Notes: a model not told the origin generated them from the letters alone. DNA of 64,000 nt from Haliscomenobacteraceae bacterium (GCA_947501115.1 CANMVX010000008.1:1-64000), one strand, 5' to 3'. Numbered from the stretch's first letter, positions 33,829 to 43,262 are shown. Made by a program: numbers and translations.

Positions 33829-35454
33829 ATGGCCAATGCCCTTTTTACCCTTCCAGAAATAAAAAATGAACCGGTTCTAAATTATGCTGCTGGTTCACCT
33901 GAAAGGAATGCGTTAGATTCGGCGCTTACCGAGTCACTTTCAAAAAAAATAGATATTCCTCAGTTTATCGGTGGTGAGGAGGTTTTTGATGGGGATAAAA
34001 TGGCTATTTGTCCTCCACATGATCATAAACTTACTATCGGTTACTACTATAAAGGAAATAAAAGCCATGTTGAAATGGCAATACAGTCAGCGCTGAAGGC
34101 TAAACATTCCTGGGAATCTACGCCTTGGGAACAAAGAGCGGCTATCTTTTTAAAAGCGGCAGATTTGTTGAGCGGGCCTTTTAGAGCAAAAATGAATGCA
34201 GCGACCATGCTCTGTCAATCTAAAAATATTTATCAGGCGGAAATAGATGCCGTGGCTGAATTGGCTGATTTTTTCCGATTTAATGTGAAATTTATGACCC
34301 AGATTTATGCAGAACAACCTATTTCTGCTCCGTTAGTCTGGAATAAATTGGAATTCAGAGCTTTAGAAGGATTTATCTTCGCTCTCACGCCGTTTAATTT
34401 TACCTCTATTGCTGGTAATTTACCCGCTGCCCCAGCCCTTATGGGAAATGTGGTGGTTTGGAAACCCGCAGAAAATCAGGTGTATTCTGCCGCAGTGATT
34501 ATGGAGGTGCTGAAAATGGCAGGTCTTCCTGACGGCGTAATTAATATGGTGGTGGTTTCTGGGCCTGTTGCCGGTGAAGTTATTTTTGAACACAGAGATT
34601 TTGCCGGATTGCATTTTACGGGCAGTACTTCTGTTTTTAATAATTTATGGCAAAAAATAGCAGGAAATCTGCCAAAATATAAGTCCTACCCAAGAATAGT
34701 TGGTGAAACAGGAGGAAAGGATTTTGTGATAGCACATTCAAGTGCTTCCGTTCAGGCATTGGCCGTCGCCCTCGCAAGAGGTGCTTTTGAGTTTCAAGGT
34801 CAAAAATGTTCAGCCGCTTCCAGAGCTTATATACCCCAATCCATTTGGAATGAACTGAAAGATATTCTAGTTCCAATGGTGCAATCCTTTAAAATGGGTT
34901 CTCCGCTCGATTATAGTCATTTTATCAATGCGGTGATTGACGAAAAAGCCTTTGATAAAATTGCCGGATATATAGATAAAGGTAAAAATGACGAAACCGT
35001 CAGTTTAATCGCAGGTGGAAATTATGATAAATCAATAGGTTATTTTATTGAGCCTACCATATTCGTAGTTGAAAATCCTCATCATTTTTTAATGGAGGAA
35101 GAAATCTTTGGGCCGGTACTTACTATGTATGTTTATCCCGATGGTGAATATGAAGAAACACTGAAATTAGTGGATGAAACATCTCCTTATGCTTTGACAG
35201 GAGCCGTTTTTGCTTCAGATCAACAGGCATTGACCATGGCGAATAACTTACTTAGAAATGCAGCAGGTAATTTCTATATCAATGATAAACCTACCGGTGC
35301 TGTCGTTGGACAACAACCATTTGGTGGCGCACGTTCCTCTGGAACGAACGATAAAGCGGGTTCGATTATTAATCTTTGGCGTTGGGTTTCTCCAAGAACC
35401 ATTAAAGAGAACTTTAATCCTCCTACAGATTATAGATATCCTTTTATGGGGTAA
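33829..35454 (+). CDS. pruA: L-glutamate gamma-semialdehyde (P5C) dehydrogenase
   Basis: Oxidises pyrroline-5-carboxylate/glutamate semialdehyde to glutamate in proline degradation. 541 residues, the monofunctional length seen in Bacteroidota and mitochondria, not fused to proline dehydrogenase. Landmarks: NLPAAPALMGNVVVWKPAEN, HFTGSTSVFNNLW, GETGGKDFVIAHSSA, catalytic Cys327 in FQGQKCSAASRAYIP, and MEEEIFGPVLTMYVYPD. ATG 33829 is 26 bp after coaD. The partner proline dehydrogenase is not in the window. Confidence 0.93.
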   Translation: MANALFTLPEIKNEPVLNYAAGSPERNALDSALTESLSKKIDIPQFIGGEEVFDGDKMAICPPHDHKLTIGYYYKGNKSHVEMAIQSALKAKHSWESTPWEQRAAIFLKAADLLSGPFRAKMNAATMLCQSKNIYQAEIDAVAELADFFRFNVKFMTQIYAEQPISAPLVWNKLEFRALEGFIFALTPFNFTSIAGNLPAAPALMGNVVVWKPAENQVYSAAVIMEVLKMAGLPDGVINMVVVSGPVAGEVIFEHRDFAGLHFTGSTSVFNNLWQKIAGNLPKYKSYPRIVGETGGKDFVIAHSSASVQALAVALARGAFEFQGQKCSAASRAYIPQSIWNELKDILVPMVQSFKMGSPLDYSHFINAVIDEKAFDKIAGYIDKGKNDETVSLIAGGNYDKSIGYFIEPTIFVVENPHHFLMEEEIFGPVLTMYVYPDGEYEETLKLVDETSPYALTGAVFASDQQALTMANNLLRNAAGNFYINDKPTGAVVGQQPFGGARSSGTNDKAGSIINLWRWVSPRTIKENFNPPTDYRYPFMG

Positions 35455-35470
35455 ATTAAAATTTGAATTT

Positions 35471-35491
35471 TAGCGAAAATTCGCTATTTTT
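35471..35491 (+). terminator. possible terminator after pruA
   Basis: TAGCGAA and TTCGCTA (35471-35486) form a short hairpin followed by five T residues. It lies 17 bp after the pruA stop. The stem is short, so confidence is modest. Confidence 0.4.
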
Positions 35492-35506
35492 ACAAATAAA
35501 AACACT

Positions 35507-37312
35507 ATGGCAGCTTATTTTAATATGGAAACGCTTAAGTTTCTGATGTTCAATGTTCATAAATTAGAGGAACTGCTTTTAAATGAGCGGTATAATGCTT
35601 TCGATAAAGAATCTATCCTCCTTTTTTTACAATCCGTGGCCGATTTTTCAGATCAGGATTTATATCCAATCTTTAAAGAGATGGATGAAAAACCTGCGAA
35701 ATTTTCAGAGGGTAAAATCCACGTGCATCCAAAAATAAAGGATATTTTAATAAAACAAGGGGAACTGGGTATTATTGGTGCTTCTTTTGATGAAGCTATG
35801 GGTGGACTTCAATTACCTGCCACTGTGATGCATGCAGCTTATTTTATTATGGAAGCAGCAAATAATCATATTCCTGGTTATGCAGGTTTGACCGCTGGGG
35901 CTGCCCACCTGATTTCCTCCTTTGCCGATAAAAAATATCATGACCAATATGTGCCCAACATGTTATCCGGAGAATGGAGTGGCACCATGTGTCTTTCTGA
36001 ACCTCAGGCAGGTAGCGGCCTTTCGGATATAAAGTGTTCTGCTATACTCACAGACGATGGCACTTATCGCATAAAGGGACATAAAATTTTTATTTCGGGA
36101 GGTGACCATGAATATGCGGGCAATATTATTCATTTGCTATTGGCAAGAATTGAAGGTGCACCAGCTGGAACTAAAGGAATTTCGCTGTTTATAGTGCCAA
36201 AATATAAAATTACACCTGATCAGTCCTTAGTAAATAATGACGTTATTACCGCTGGTGATTTTCAGAAAATGGGTCAACGAGGATACTGTACCGCCCATTT
36301 AGTATTTGGCGATAATGAACAATGTACTGGTTATTTGGTTGGAGAAGAAAATAAGGGCCTCTTGTATATGTTCCAAATGATGAATGATGCAAGAATTGCT
36401 GTAGGAAGGGGAGGCGCAGCCATTGCTTCTGCTGCCTATTATGCCTCTTTGCAATATGCCCAGGAAAGACAGCAAGGAAGAAGGTTACTAAGTGGTGGAC
36501 GGAAAGATGAAGCCGCGGGACCCACTTTAATTATAAATCATCCCGATGTAAGAAGAATGCTCTTTTTGCAAAAAGCTATTTATGAGGGTTCTCTCTCCCT
36601 TATATTGCAATCCTCGATTTATCACGACCGTGAGATTTCTGAAAAAGAAAATAATAATCACTGGAATCTATTATTAGAGTTCCTTACGCCAATTACTAAA
36701 ACCTATCCTTCAGAAAAGGGGAAATTGGCCGTTGATAATGGTCTTCAGATTTTAGGCGGATATGGTTTTTGTGCTGATTTCATCCTTCAGCAATACTATA
36801 GAGACATTCGTATTATGTCTATTTATGAGGGAACAACGGGTATTCAATCCTTAGATCTTTTAGGTAGAAAAGTACTGATGGAAAATGGCCTGGTACTTAA
36901 AACGATGTTGGCAGAAATTCAACATACTATCTCAGAGGGTAAAATGGATGAGCGTTTGATGGCAACAGCCAAAGAACTGGAAGATCAATTACCGATGGTC
37001 GAAGCTACGCTGGCTCACCTCATTCCGATTGCCATGAAAGGGGAAACGGAGAAATTTGTTTCCGATGCTACTTTGTTTATGGAGGCGATTGGTACTATTG
37101 TGGTTGCCTGGCAATGGTTGAAAATAGGCATTACAGCATCGAATACGTTAAATTCGTCCGATGTAGCCTTTTCATCATCTATGTTGAAAAATAAACTTCA
37201 TACCATGCGCTTTTTCTATAAATATGAACTAGCCAGAAACAAAAGTATTTTTAAAATTATCCAATCTGATGAGGTTTTAACACTCGCGGAGGATGAGGCT
37301 TTCCCAGACTAA
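35507..37312 (+). CDS. acyl-CoA dehydrogenase family protein
   Basis: 601 residues, the long acyl-CoA dehydrogenase type (about 600 rather than 380). The flavin/substrate segments are MCLSEPQAGSGLSDIKCSA, YRIKGHKIFISGGDH, and GGYGFCADFILQQYYRDIRIMSIYEGTTGIQSLDLLGRK, the last holding the Glu expected to abstract the alpha proton. The extra C-terminal helical part (after about 470) is typical of DmdC-like and FadE-like long forms. The specific acyl-CoA is not known. ATG 35507 gives the family start AAYFNMETLKFLMF. Confidence 0.9.
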   Translation: MAAYFNMETLKFLMFNVHKLEELLLNERYNAFDKESILLFLQSVADFSDQDLYPIFKEMDEKPAKFSEGKIHVHPKIKDILIKQGELGIIGASFDEAMGGLQLPATVMHAAYFIMEAANNHIPGYAGLTAGAAHLISSFADKKYHDQYVPNMLSGEWSGTMCLSEPQAGSGLSDIKCSAILTDDGTYRIKGHKIFISGGDHEYAGNIIHLLLARIEGAPAGTKGISLFIVPKYKITPDQSLVNNDVITAGDFQKMGQRGYCTAHLVFGDNEQCTGYLVGEENKGLLYMFQMMNDARIAVGRGGAAIASAAYYASLQYAQERQQGRRLLSGGRKDEAAGPTLIINHPDVRRMLFLQKAIYEGSLSLILQSSIYHDREISEKENNNHWNLLLEFLTPITKTYPSEKGKLAVDNGLQILGGYGFCADFILQQYYRDIRIMSIYEGTTGIQSLDLLGRKVLMENGLVLKTMLAEIQHTISEGKMDERLMATAKELEDQLPMVEATLAHLIPIAMKGETEKFVSDATLFMEAIGTIVVAWQWLKIGITASNTLNSSDVAFSSSMLKNKLHTMRFFYKYELARNKSIFKIIQSDEVLTLAEDEAFPD

Positions 37313-37321
37313 TTATAGGAT

Positions 37322-38053
37322 ATGCAAAAGTTTATAGACAGTTGGTATAGCCCTTCTCTTAACAAACAGATGAATATTGCGGTTTATGGTCATTACGGGT
37401 TTTCTCTGTTAATGCTTCCAACCGCTGCGGCTGATTTTCTTGAATATGAACGATTTAGTCTCATTCATGCTATTGCTCCACTTATCAATGCCGGAAAGGT
37501 CAAGGTCTTTTCTATAAACAGCATCAATAATGAAAGCTGGTTGAATCATTCTATGCATCCCAGAGATAAATCAATTCGGCACAATCAATTTAATGATTAT
37601 GTCTTTAATGAGGTTCTTCCCTATATAAAGAGTAAAACATCTCCTGAAACACCAATTGTTGTTTCAGGAGCATCTTTTGGTGCACTCCATGCCGTAAATT
37701 TGTTCTTAAAAAGACCCGATTTGATAAATGGGGTAATTGGTATGTCTGGCGATTATAATCTTCAATCATATACAAAAGGTTATTTTGACCAGGATGTTTA
37801 TTTTAATAATCCAATGGCCTATTTACCTAATTTAAACGATGATCATACTTTATCTCTGTTAAGGAATAGAAAAAATATACATATTATTTCAGGATCAGGT
37901 AGTTATGAAATGCCTGAGGCAAGCCGACGCTTATCTGAGGTGTTTAATGCAAAAGGAATTAACAACGAATTAGCTATATGGGGTAATGACATGCCTCATG
38001 ATTGGCCAACATGGCATAAGGTTTTACCCTTTTATCTCGAAAATAGGTTTTGA
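37322..38053 (+). CDS. esterase-family alpha/beta hydrolase
   Basis: 243 residues, PF00756-type esterase without signal peptide. N-terminal FIDSWYSPSLNKQMNIAVYGHYG, the nucleophile elbow VVSGASFGALHAVNLFL (G-A-S-F-G), FNNPMAYLPNL, and a C-terminal His in MPHDWPTWHKVLPFYL. It starts 9 bp after the acyl-CoA dehydrogenase stop, so the two are probably co-transcribed. Substrate unknown. Confidence 0.87.
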   Translation: MQKFIDSWYSPSLNKQMNIAVYGHYGFSLLMLPTAAADFLEYERFSLIHAIAPLINAGKVKVFSINSINNESWLNHSMHPRDKSIRHNQFNDYVFNEVLPYIKSKTSPETPIVVSGASFGALHAVNLFLKRPDLINGVIGMSGDYNLQSYTKGYFDQDVYFNNPMAYLPNLNDDHTLSLLRNRKNIHIISGSGSYEMPEASRRLSEVFNAKGINNELAIWGNDMPHDWPTWHKVLPFYLENRF

Positions 38054-38091
38054 TTGCGCTGAATTGTCTATTTTTGAATTTTTATTCGTAA

Positions 38092-38099
38092 TAACTTTG
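38092..38099 (+). promoter_or_regulatory. putative -7 box at the start of the RluA-type gene
   Basis: TAACTTTG lies only 5 bp before the TTG start codon at 38105. If it is used, transcription would begin at about the start codon (leaderless mRNA). The -33 spacing is poor (TTG at 38074, spacer 15). Confidence 0.35.
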
Positions 38100-38104
38100 C
38101 TACT

Positions 38105-39145
38105 TTGATTGAAACCGAAAATGAGGACGATTTTTTCCAACGCCTCTCCCTGCAGATTGATCCTAAACAGGAGGCTGTAAGAATAGATAAATATCTTTCA
38201 GATAGACTCGGAAAAATTTCGAGAAATAGAATTCAACAAGCTATTAAAGCGGAATCTGTATTGGTTAATGATTTGCCTGTTAAGTCAAATTATAAAATTA
38301 GACCAGGTAATTTAATCTCTGCCGTATTTCCCAGACACTTTTCAGAGGAAGATGCAGGGAAAATTCAGCCGCAATATATTCCTCTTCAAATAATTTATGA
38401 AGATGATGATATTCTGATTATAAATAAGCAGCCTGGCCTGGTCGTTCATCCAGGAGTTGGAAATTGGGATGGGACTTTGGTAAATGGTCTCGCTTTCTAT
38501 TTGGGCGTAGATCATTTAACAGAAGATGCTGAATCATTCCAAAATAGAGTAGGCTTAGTGCATCGTATTGATAAAAATACCTCGGGATTACTGGTCATTG
38601 CCAAAAATGATTATGCCCTAACCTTTTTAGCTAAACAATTCTCCGATCATACCATTGAAAGAACTTATTATGCCTTAGTATGGGGGGCGCCAGAACCTTC
38701 AAAAGGTAAAATAGAGGGGAATATTGGACGGCATCCCAGAGATAGAAAAAGTTATCAGGTTTATCCTGAAGGAGATGAGGGTAAATGGGCGTTGACTCAT
38801 TATGAAACACTGGAAGATTATTATTACGTTTCTTTGGTGAAATGTAATCTGGAAACGGGAAGAACTCACCAAATTAGGGTCCATTTTAATTATATAGGTC
38901 ATCCGCTTTTTAATGATGAAAAATATGGTGGATCCAAGATAGTAAAAGGAACTCCCTTTTCAAAGTATAAAGATTTTGTCAACAATACCTTTAATGTTTT
39001 ACCCAGACAGGCTTTGCATGCTAAAACTTTAGGTTTTATTCACCCTACAACGAAAGAATTCGTTCGTTTTGAAAGTGATCTGCCCGCTGATTTTGAAGAA
39101 TGTTTGCAGCGTTGGAGAAAATATTATTTGTCAAGAAGGGACTAA
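38105..39145 (+). CDS. rluD: RluA-family 23S rRNA pseudouridine synthase
   Basis: 346 residues. N-terminal S4 RNA-binding domain (VRIDKYLSDRLGKISRNRIQQAIKAESVLVN), then the catalytic domain with GLVHRIDKNTSGLLVIAK holding the nucleophilic Asp, RTYYALVWGAPE, LETGRTHQIRVHFNYIGHPLFNDEKYGG and QALHAKTLGFIHP. No ATG lies near the N-terminus; TTG at 38105 is the best start. The RluD assignment (sites 1911/1915/1917) is inferred from length and S4 domain; other RluA members cannot be excluded. Confidence 0.9.
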   Translation: MIETENEDDFFQRLSLQIDPKQEAVRIDKYLSDRLGKISRNRIQQAIKAESVLVNDLPVKSNYKIRPGNLISAVFPRHFSEEDAGKIQPQYIPLQIIYEDDDILIINKQPGLVVHPGVGNWDGTLVNGLAFYLGVDHLTEDAESFQNRVGLVHRIDKNTSGLLVIAKNDYALTFLAKQFSDHTIERTYYALVWGAPEPSKGKIEGNIGRHPRDRKSYQVYPEGDEGKWALTHYETLEDYYYVSLVKCNLETGRTHQIRVHFNYIGHPLFNDEKYGGSKIVKGTPFSKYKDFVNNTFNVLPRQALHAKTLGFIHPTTKEFVRFESDLPADFEECLQRWRKYYLSRRD

Positions 39146-39157
39146 TACATTTTAATT

Positions 39158-39715
39158 ATGGAAAATGAAAAGGAGTTAGTTAAAGATTGGATCGAAAAGG
39201 TGGTCATAGGTTTAAACTTTTGCCCCTTCGCTGCTAAACCTTTCAACACTGATAAAATAGCCTACCTAATTCACATAGATGAGGATATTACCGTCCTTTT
39301 AAAACAATTTTATGCTGTTTTGAGGGAACTTCAAGAGGAACCAAGTGAAGTTTTGGAAACGGCCTTTATCATTTATCCCAACTCTTTTAAGGACTTTGAT
39401 GATTATCTTTCTTATGTAGCCTTGCTTCAAACTTTTTTGGAAAAAAATCAATTTGAGGAAGAGTTTCAATTGGCTTCATTTCACCCTGCCTATCAATTTG
39501 AAGGAAGTCAACCCAACGATTTGTCTAATGTTACTAATAGATCTCCGTTTCCCTTAATTCATATTATCAGGTCGGAGAGTATTCAACAAGCCAGGCTATT
39601 TTATGGTGACACCTTAAATATTCCTGAAAAAAACATTGCTAATCTTAACGCATTAGGTGTTGATGGTTGGAACTCTTTTTGTGAAGATAACCAACTTCCC
39701 TATCTTGCGAAATAA
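39158..39715 (+). CDS. DUF1415 family protein
   Basis: 185 residues. The characteristic start WIEKVVIGLNFCPFAAKPF and the middle ETAFIIYPN...DFDDYL, FQLASFHPAYQFEG, DLSNVTNRSPFPLIHIIRS match DUF1415 (the DF and FHP motifs). The family has conserved Cys and His residues but no assigned reaction. It lies 12 bp after the pseudouridine synthase and 16 bp before the acyl-CoA reductase on the same strand. Confidence 0.88.
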   Translation: MENEKELVKDWIEKVVIGLNFCPFAAKPFNTDKIAYLIHIDEDITVLLKQFYAVLRELQEEPSEVLETAFIIYPNSFKDFDDYLSYVALLQTFLEKNQFEEEFQLASFHPAYQFEGSQPNDLSNVTNRSPFPLIHIIRSESIQQARLFYGDTLNIPEKNIANLNALGVDGWNSFCEDNQLPYLAK

Positions 39716-39731
39716 TAAATCCAGTCGTTTT

Positions 39732-40775
39732 ATGAATTTAGCATATCGATTACATGCTTTTGTTTCTTTAGGTAAAATCTTACACGATAATCCTGAACCT
39801 TATGATAGTATTCTAACCAAAGTATATCAACATAATCCTTGGTTTACTATTGAAAATCAAAAACTTGCAATAAGTAACGTTATCGAATTTTTTTTAAATG
39901 AGCAAAAATTAAATGAGTGGGTTGCTTTGTATCCTCATTTAAAGGAATCAGATCAACCAAAGGAGATTGGATTAATTCTTGCTGGAAATATTCCTTTGGT
40001 CGGCTTTCATGATTTTTTATGCGTACTCATCTCTGGTAATATTGCTTTAATAAAATGTTCTGATAAAGATCCTTTTTTACTTCCTTTTTTAGCTGATCTT
40101 TTGATCGAATTAGCTCCTGAGTTTAAAAATTATATTCATTTTATAGATAGGCTCGTTGATTATGATGCCGTAATTGCCACAGGTAGTAATAATTCGTCTA
40201 GGTATTTCGAACATTATTTTTCATCAAAACCTCATATTATCCGAAAAAACAGGCAGGCGGTGGCTATTTTGAACGGAGATGAAACTCCTGATGATTTAAT
40301 GAACCTTGGAAAGGATATTTTCACCTATTTCGGTTTGGGTTGTAGAAATGTATCTAAAATCTATGTGCCTCAAAACTATGATTTTACTTTGCTTTTGGAC
40401 CAATTGCATTCATTTAAAGAAATCATTCTTCATAATAGCTATAAAAATAACTTCGATTATCAATCCGCTATTTGGTTGCTAAACAAAGTGCCTCATTTTA
40501 TGACGGGCAGTGTTTTGGTAACAGAAGAAAAATCAATTTCTTCTAAAATTGCTACGCTCCACTATGAATACTACCCATCTTTTCCTCAGTTAAAGGAAGA
40601 TTTAATGGCGTCTTTAGACGAAATTCAATGTATTGTGGGTACGGAACCACTTTCTGGTATGAAGGTCATTCCATTTGGTCAAGCACAAACGCCTACCTTA
40701 TCAGAATATGCCGATGGGGTAGATACTATGGCTTTCTTAGTCGGATTGTCTTTTAATAGTAATACCCAAATATAA
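39732..40775 (+). CDS. LuxC-like acyl-CoA reductase
   Basis: 347 residues from ATG 39732; the frame is open from 39657 inside DUF1415, but the N-terminus NLAYRLHAFVSLGKIL fits the family. The aldehyde-dehydrogenase-like fold shows IGLILAGNIPLVGFHDFLCVLISGNIALIKCSDKDPFLLPFL, DYDAVIATGSNNSSRYFEHYF, FTYFGLGCRNVSKIYVP with the catalytic Cys, and KVIPFGQAQTPTLSEYADG. It likely reduces acyl-CoA or acyl-ACP to the aldehyde; role in this organism unknown. The last 23 bp overlap the convergent copper-protein gene. Confidence 0.85.
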   Translation: MNLAYRLHAFVSLGKILHDNPEPYDSILTKVYQHNPWFTIENQKLAISNVIEFFLNEQKLNEWVALYPHLKESDQPKEIGLILAGNIPLVGFHDFLCVLISGNIALIKCSDKDPFLLPFLADLLIELAPEFKNYIHFIDRLVDYDAVIATGSNNSSRYFEHYFSSKPHIIRKNRQAVAILNGDETPDDLMNLGKDIFTYFGLGCRNVSKIYVPQNYDFTLLLDQLHSFKEIILHNSYKNNFDYQSAIWLLNKVPHFMTGSVLVTEEKSISSKIATLHYEYYPSFPQLKEDLMASLDEIQCIVGTEPLSGMKVIPFGQAQTPTLSEYADGVDTMAFLVGLSFNSNTQI

Positions 40776-42087
40776 TATTCATTTCGTCTTCGCTGGTGAA
40801 ACCAGCTGTTATGGTCCGATTGGTTGTGTTCATGTAAGTTACCTCTGAAGTCAATCCTTCACCCGGATTAAGGATGATAGGATTTGAAAACAATTTAGTG
40901 AGAGGATGTTCCCAATCTGTATTTTCATATAGCACCTCCCCATTTCTGGGCCCGCCGAATATTTTAATGACAAACTTTTCACCTAATTTATGATTGTGTG
41001 AGGTCAAAAGTAAAATATGCGTTTTTTCCTGAAAGGTAAAGTTTTTGGTAATGGTTTTTCGTTGATTGGGTGGCAGATTTATACTTGTATTATTTAAATC
41101 GAGCATTTTAACTTCATTTTTAACGGATGAAGCGGGTACTGTATGGAAATTTACATAGTTTTCGCCCTGGAGCGTTAACTTGGTTTTATTGAAATAATGT
41201 GCGTTTAAATCTACCGGGGTATTTGGTGCTATCTTAATGGCAGCCCCCTCAGGTAGGGTAACGGTAGCGTTTACATCGGAACCTCCACCAATAAAATAGT
41301 GGTTTTGCATCTCAGCGAAAGTGGTCAAATTTAGCGAACCGTCCAGGTTTCTCAGCTCTCTTATTTTATTTTCTGCTGGTATAAATGACGGATTATTAAA
41401 TCCGTACACAATGAAATGATGACTATTCGAACGACCTTTCAACTCAATTTTATTAACATAAACGGTTGAGGTATTTGGTGTAACTTTCCTTATAAATATT
41501 TCCCGTTCAAAATTTGAAGGGATATCAAATTTGTCAATTTTTAGTTGAAACCCATTAACAGGGGGAGCCAAAGGGTCAATATCTGATTGGCAGGGAGCAT
41601 TGTCTGATAAAACGGCTAAACTTAAACTTCGATCATCCTTTAAGGCCCCGGTATTTATCCATCTTTTCACCAATTCAACTTGTCCTTTAGTAAGGATATT
41701 GCCACCTAATGGCATCTGATTGCCAAAATTTTCATTGCTTTTGTGGATATAAGAATCACAGTTTATTTTATGAAATAAGAAGCTTTTTTCTGCATCATTG
41801 GGTTTAACCAGTAGCATATTGGCCTTCACCGCAGCAATATTCACAGGAACCTTATTTATCAGATTCTGATAGGAGTTACCCTCAGATAAAATGAGTTTAT
41901 GTTGCTGGAAACTTCCGTCAGTAGCCGATTGATGGCAGCCAGATATGGCGCAACTCGGCGTAAGGATTTGGTCCTGAATTACCTTAAAGGTTACTTCGTT
42001 TTTAGGTTCTCCTAAATTTTCTTGTTTACAGGAAGGTAAAAAATAAACAAGGACAAACAAAAGGGCTAAAGAGGAATATTTAAACAT
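40753..42087 (-). CDS. PHM-like copper monooxygenase lipoprotein with N-terminal cytochrome-like segment
   Basis: 444 residues. A lipoprotein signal peptide ends at Cys20 (YFLPSC). Residues 40-150 resemble planctomycete-type cytochrome c modules: CAISGCH (Cys46, Cys51, His52; CX4CH) and QMPLGGNILTKGQVELVKRWINTGA. The rest follows peptidylglycine alpha-hydroxylating monooxygenase. Putative CuH ligands are His223-His224 (SNSHHFIVYGF) and His297 (LNAHYFN); CuM ligands are His364, His366 (TSHNHKLG) and Met436 (SEDEMNIIF). The 70-residue gap from the second His of the HxH pair to Met equals that of rat PHM. So a copper-dependent hydroxylase is likely; the substrate is unknown. It overlaps the LuxC-like gene tail-to-tail. 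Confidence 0.8.
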   Translation of the reverse strand: MFKYSSLALLFVLVYFLPSCKQENLGEPKNEVTFKVIQDQILTPSCAISGCHQSATDGSFQQHKLILSEGNSYQNLINKVPVNIAAVKANMLLVKPNDAEKSFLFHKINCDSYIHKSNENFGNQMPLGGNILTKGQVELVKRWINTGALKDDRSLSLAVLSDNAPCQSDIDPLAPPVNGFQLKIDKFDIPSNFEREIFIRKVTPNTSTVYVNKIELKGRSNSHHFIVYGFNNPSFIPAENKIRELRNLDGSLNLTTFAEMQNHYFIGGGSDVNATVTLPEGAAIKIAPNTPVDLNAHYFNKTKLTLQGENYVNFHTVPASSVKNEVKMLDLNNTSINLPPNQRKTITKNFTFQEKTHILLLTSHNHKLGEKFVIKIFGGPRNGEVLYENTDWEHPLTKLFSNPIILNPGEGLTSEVTYMNTTNRTITAGFTSEDEMNIIFGYYY

Positions 42088-42128
42088 TAAATCATTTTTT
42101 TCTTAGAACGAAGTTATAATAATAAAGT

Positions 42129-42317
42129 TTAATCCATAAACATCCAGAACAGGAAATAGATTAAAGCCATAACACCACTTGATATTCCAAGGGTCAAACC
42201 ACCTATACCAAAAAAGAAAACGACGAATAAAACCCTTAAGAGCACAACGGAAATTCCTGTACTATTTGCAATGCCGGCCAGTACTCCGCCAAATAAACCA
42301 CTTCTACTTCTTTTCAT
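42129..42317 (-). CDS. PspC-domain small membrane protein
   Basis: 62 residues: RSGLFGGVLAGIANSTGI, a PspC N-terminal motif, then two hydrophobic stretches joined by glycines (VVLLRVLFVVFFFGIGGLTLGISSGVMALIYFLFWMFM). In other bacteria PspC regulates the envelope stress response with PspA; here it is a minimal stand-alone form. Its ATG overlaps the stop of the upstream isomerase gene by 4 bp, which argues for real translation. Confidence 0.85.
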   Translation of the reverse strand: MKRSRSGLFGGVLAGIANSTGISVVLLRVLFVVFFFGIGGLTLGISSGVMALIYFLFWMFMD

Positions 42318-43234
42318 GAGGATAAATATTGATTTAAATAATTTCTTGCAGTTTTAATCGCTGTTAAAACATCTTTTTCATTGGCTTCGAACGCTTTGTC
42401 TTCTACTTCAATACACACTGGACCACGGTATCCAATATCAGTCAATGCCGAGAAAAATTTCCCCCAATGAACATCTCCGTAACCAGGAATTTTGGGAGAA
42501 CTGTAAAAATTTGGAGGAGACATAATGCCTACCTTATCCAGTTTATTTTTATATAATTTAACATCTTTCAGATGGATATGATGCAATCTATCCTTAAAAT
42601 CATATAAAGGTTGAATATAATCCATTTGCTGCCATATAAAATGGGAGGGATCGAAATTTAATCCAAACAATGGAGTTGGAAAGCAATCGAACATTTTCTC
42701 CCAGATTTGAGGATTTATAGCCATATTTTTTCCTCCTGGCCATTCATCGTAAGTAAAAATCATTGGGCAATTTTCAATCCCAATTTTTATGCCATTTGCC
42801 TGGGCAACATCTATAATAGACGCCCATTCGGTGGCAAATAATTTAAAATTTTCCTCTAAGTTTAAATATTGATTTCTCCCTATAAAGGTATTCACTACTG
42901 GAATATCAAGTGCAGCAGCAGCTTTAATAATCTTTTTTATATGTTCCTGGAAATACTTTCGTTTTTCTGCATCCTCATCCAATGGATTAGGATAATAACC
43001 TAAGCCTGATATGCTTACGTTGTGGTCTTTTAACAAGGCCTTAATTTCCCTAATTTTTGACGCATTCAGCGTGTCAATATCGATATGTGTTACACCGGCA
43101 TATCTTCTTTCTGATTTACCCAAGGGCCAGCACATAATTTCTATACAGGAAAATTTTTCCTCGGCGGCAAAAAGGACTAATTTTTCCAACGAGTAATCAG
43201 GTAATATAGCGGAAACAAAACCTAAATCTAACAT
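42314..43234 (-). CDS. sugar phosphate isomerase/epimerase (xylose isomerase-like TIM barrel)
   Basis: 306 residues, no signal peptide. TIM-barrel pieces: SCIEIMCWPLGKSERRYAGVTHIDIDTL, VSISGLGYYPNPLDEDAEKRKYF, VNTFIGRNQ, IGIENCPMIFTYDEWPGG with the metal Glu, FGLNFDPSHFIWQQMDYI with Asp/His ligands, HHIHLKDVKLYKN, and GPVCIEVEDKAF with the last Glu. It sits 28 bp downstream of a NupG-type permease on the same strand, suggesting uptake and conversion of a nucleoside or sugar-like compound. Confidence 0.9.
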   Translation of the reverse strand: MLDLGFVSAILPDYSLEKLVLFAAEEKFSCIEIMCWPLGKSERRYAGVTHIDIDTLNASKIREIKALLKDHNVSISGLGYYPNPLDEDAEKRKYFQEHIKKIIKAAAALDIPVVNTFIGRNQYLNLEENFKLFATEWASIIDVAQANGIKIGIENCPMIFTYDEWPGGKNMAINPQIWEKMFDCFPTPLFGLNFDPSHFIWQQMDYIQPLYDFKDRLHHIHLKDVKLYKNKLDKVGIMSPPNFYSSPKIPGYGDVHWGKFFSALTDIGYRGPVCIEVEDKAFEANEKDVLTAIKTARNYLNQYLSS

Positions 43235-43262
43235 AAGGTAAAAGACGTTTTAGAGATAAAAA

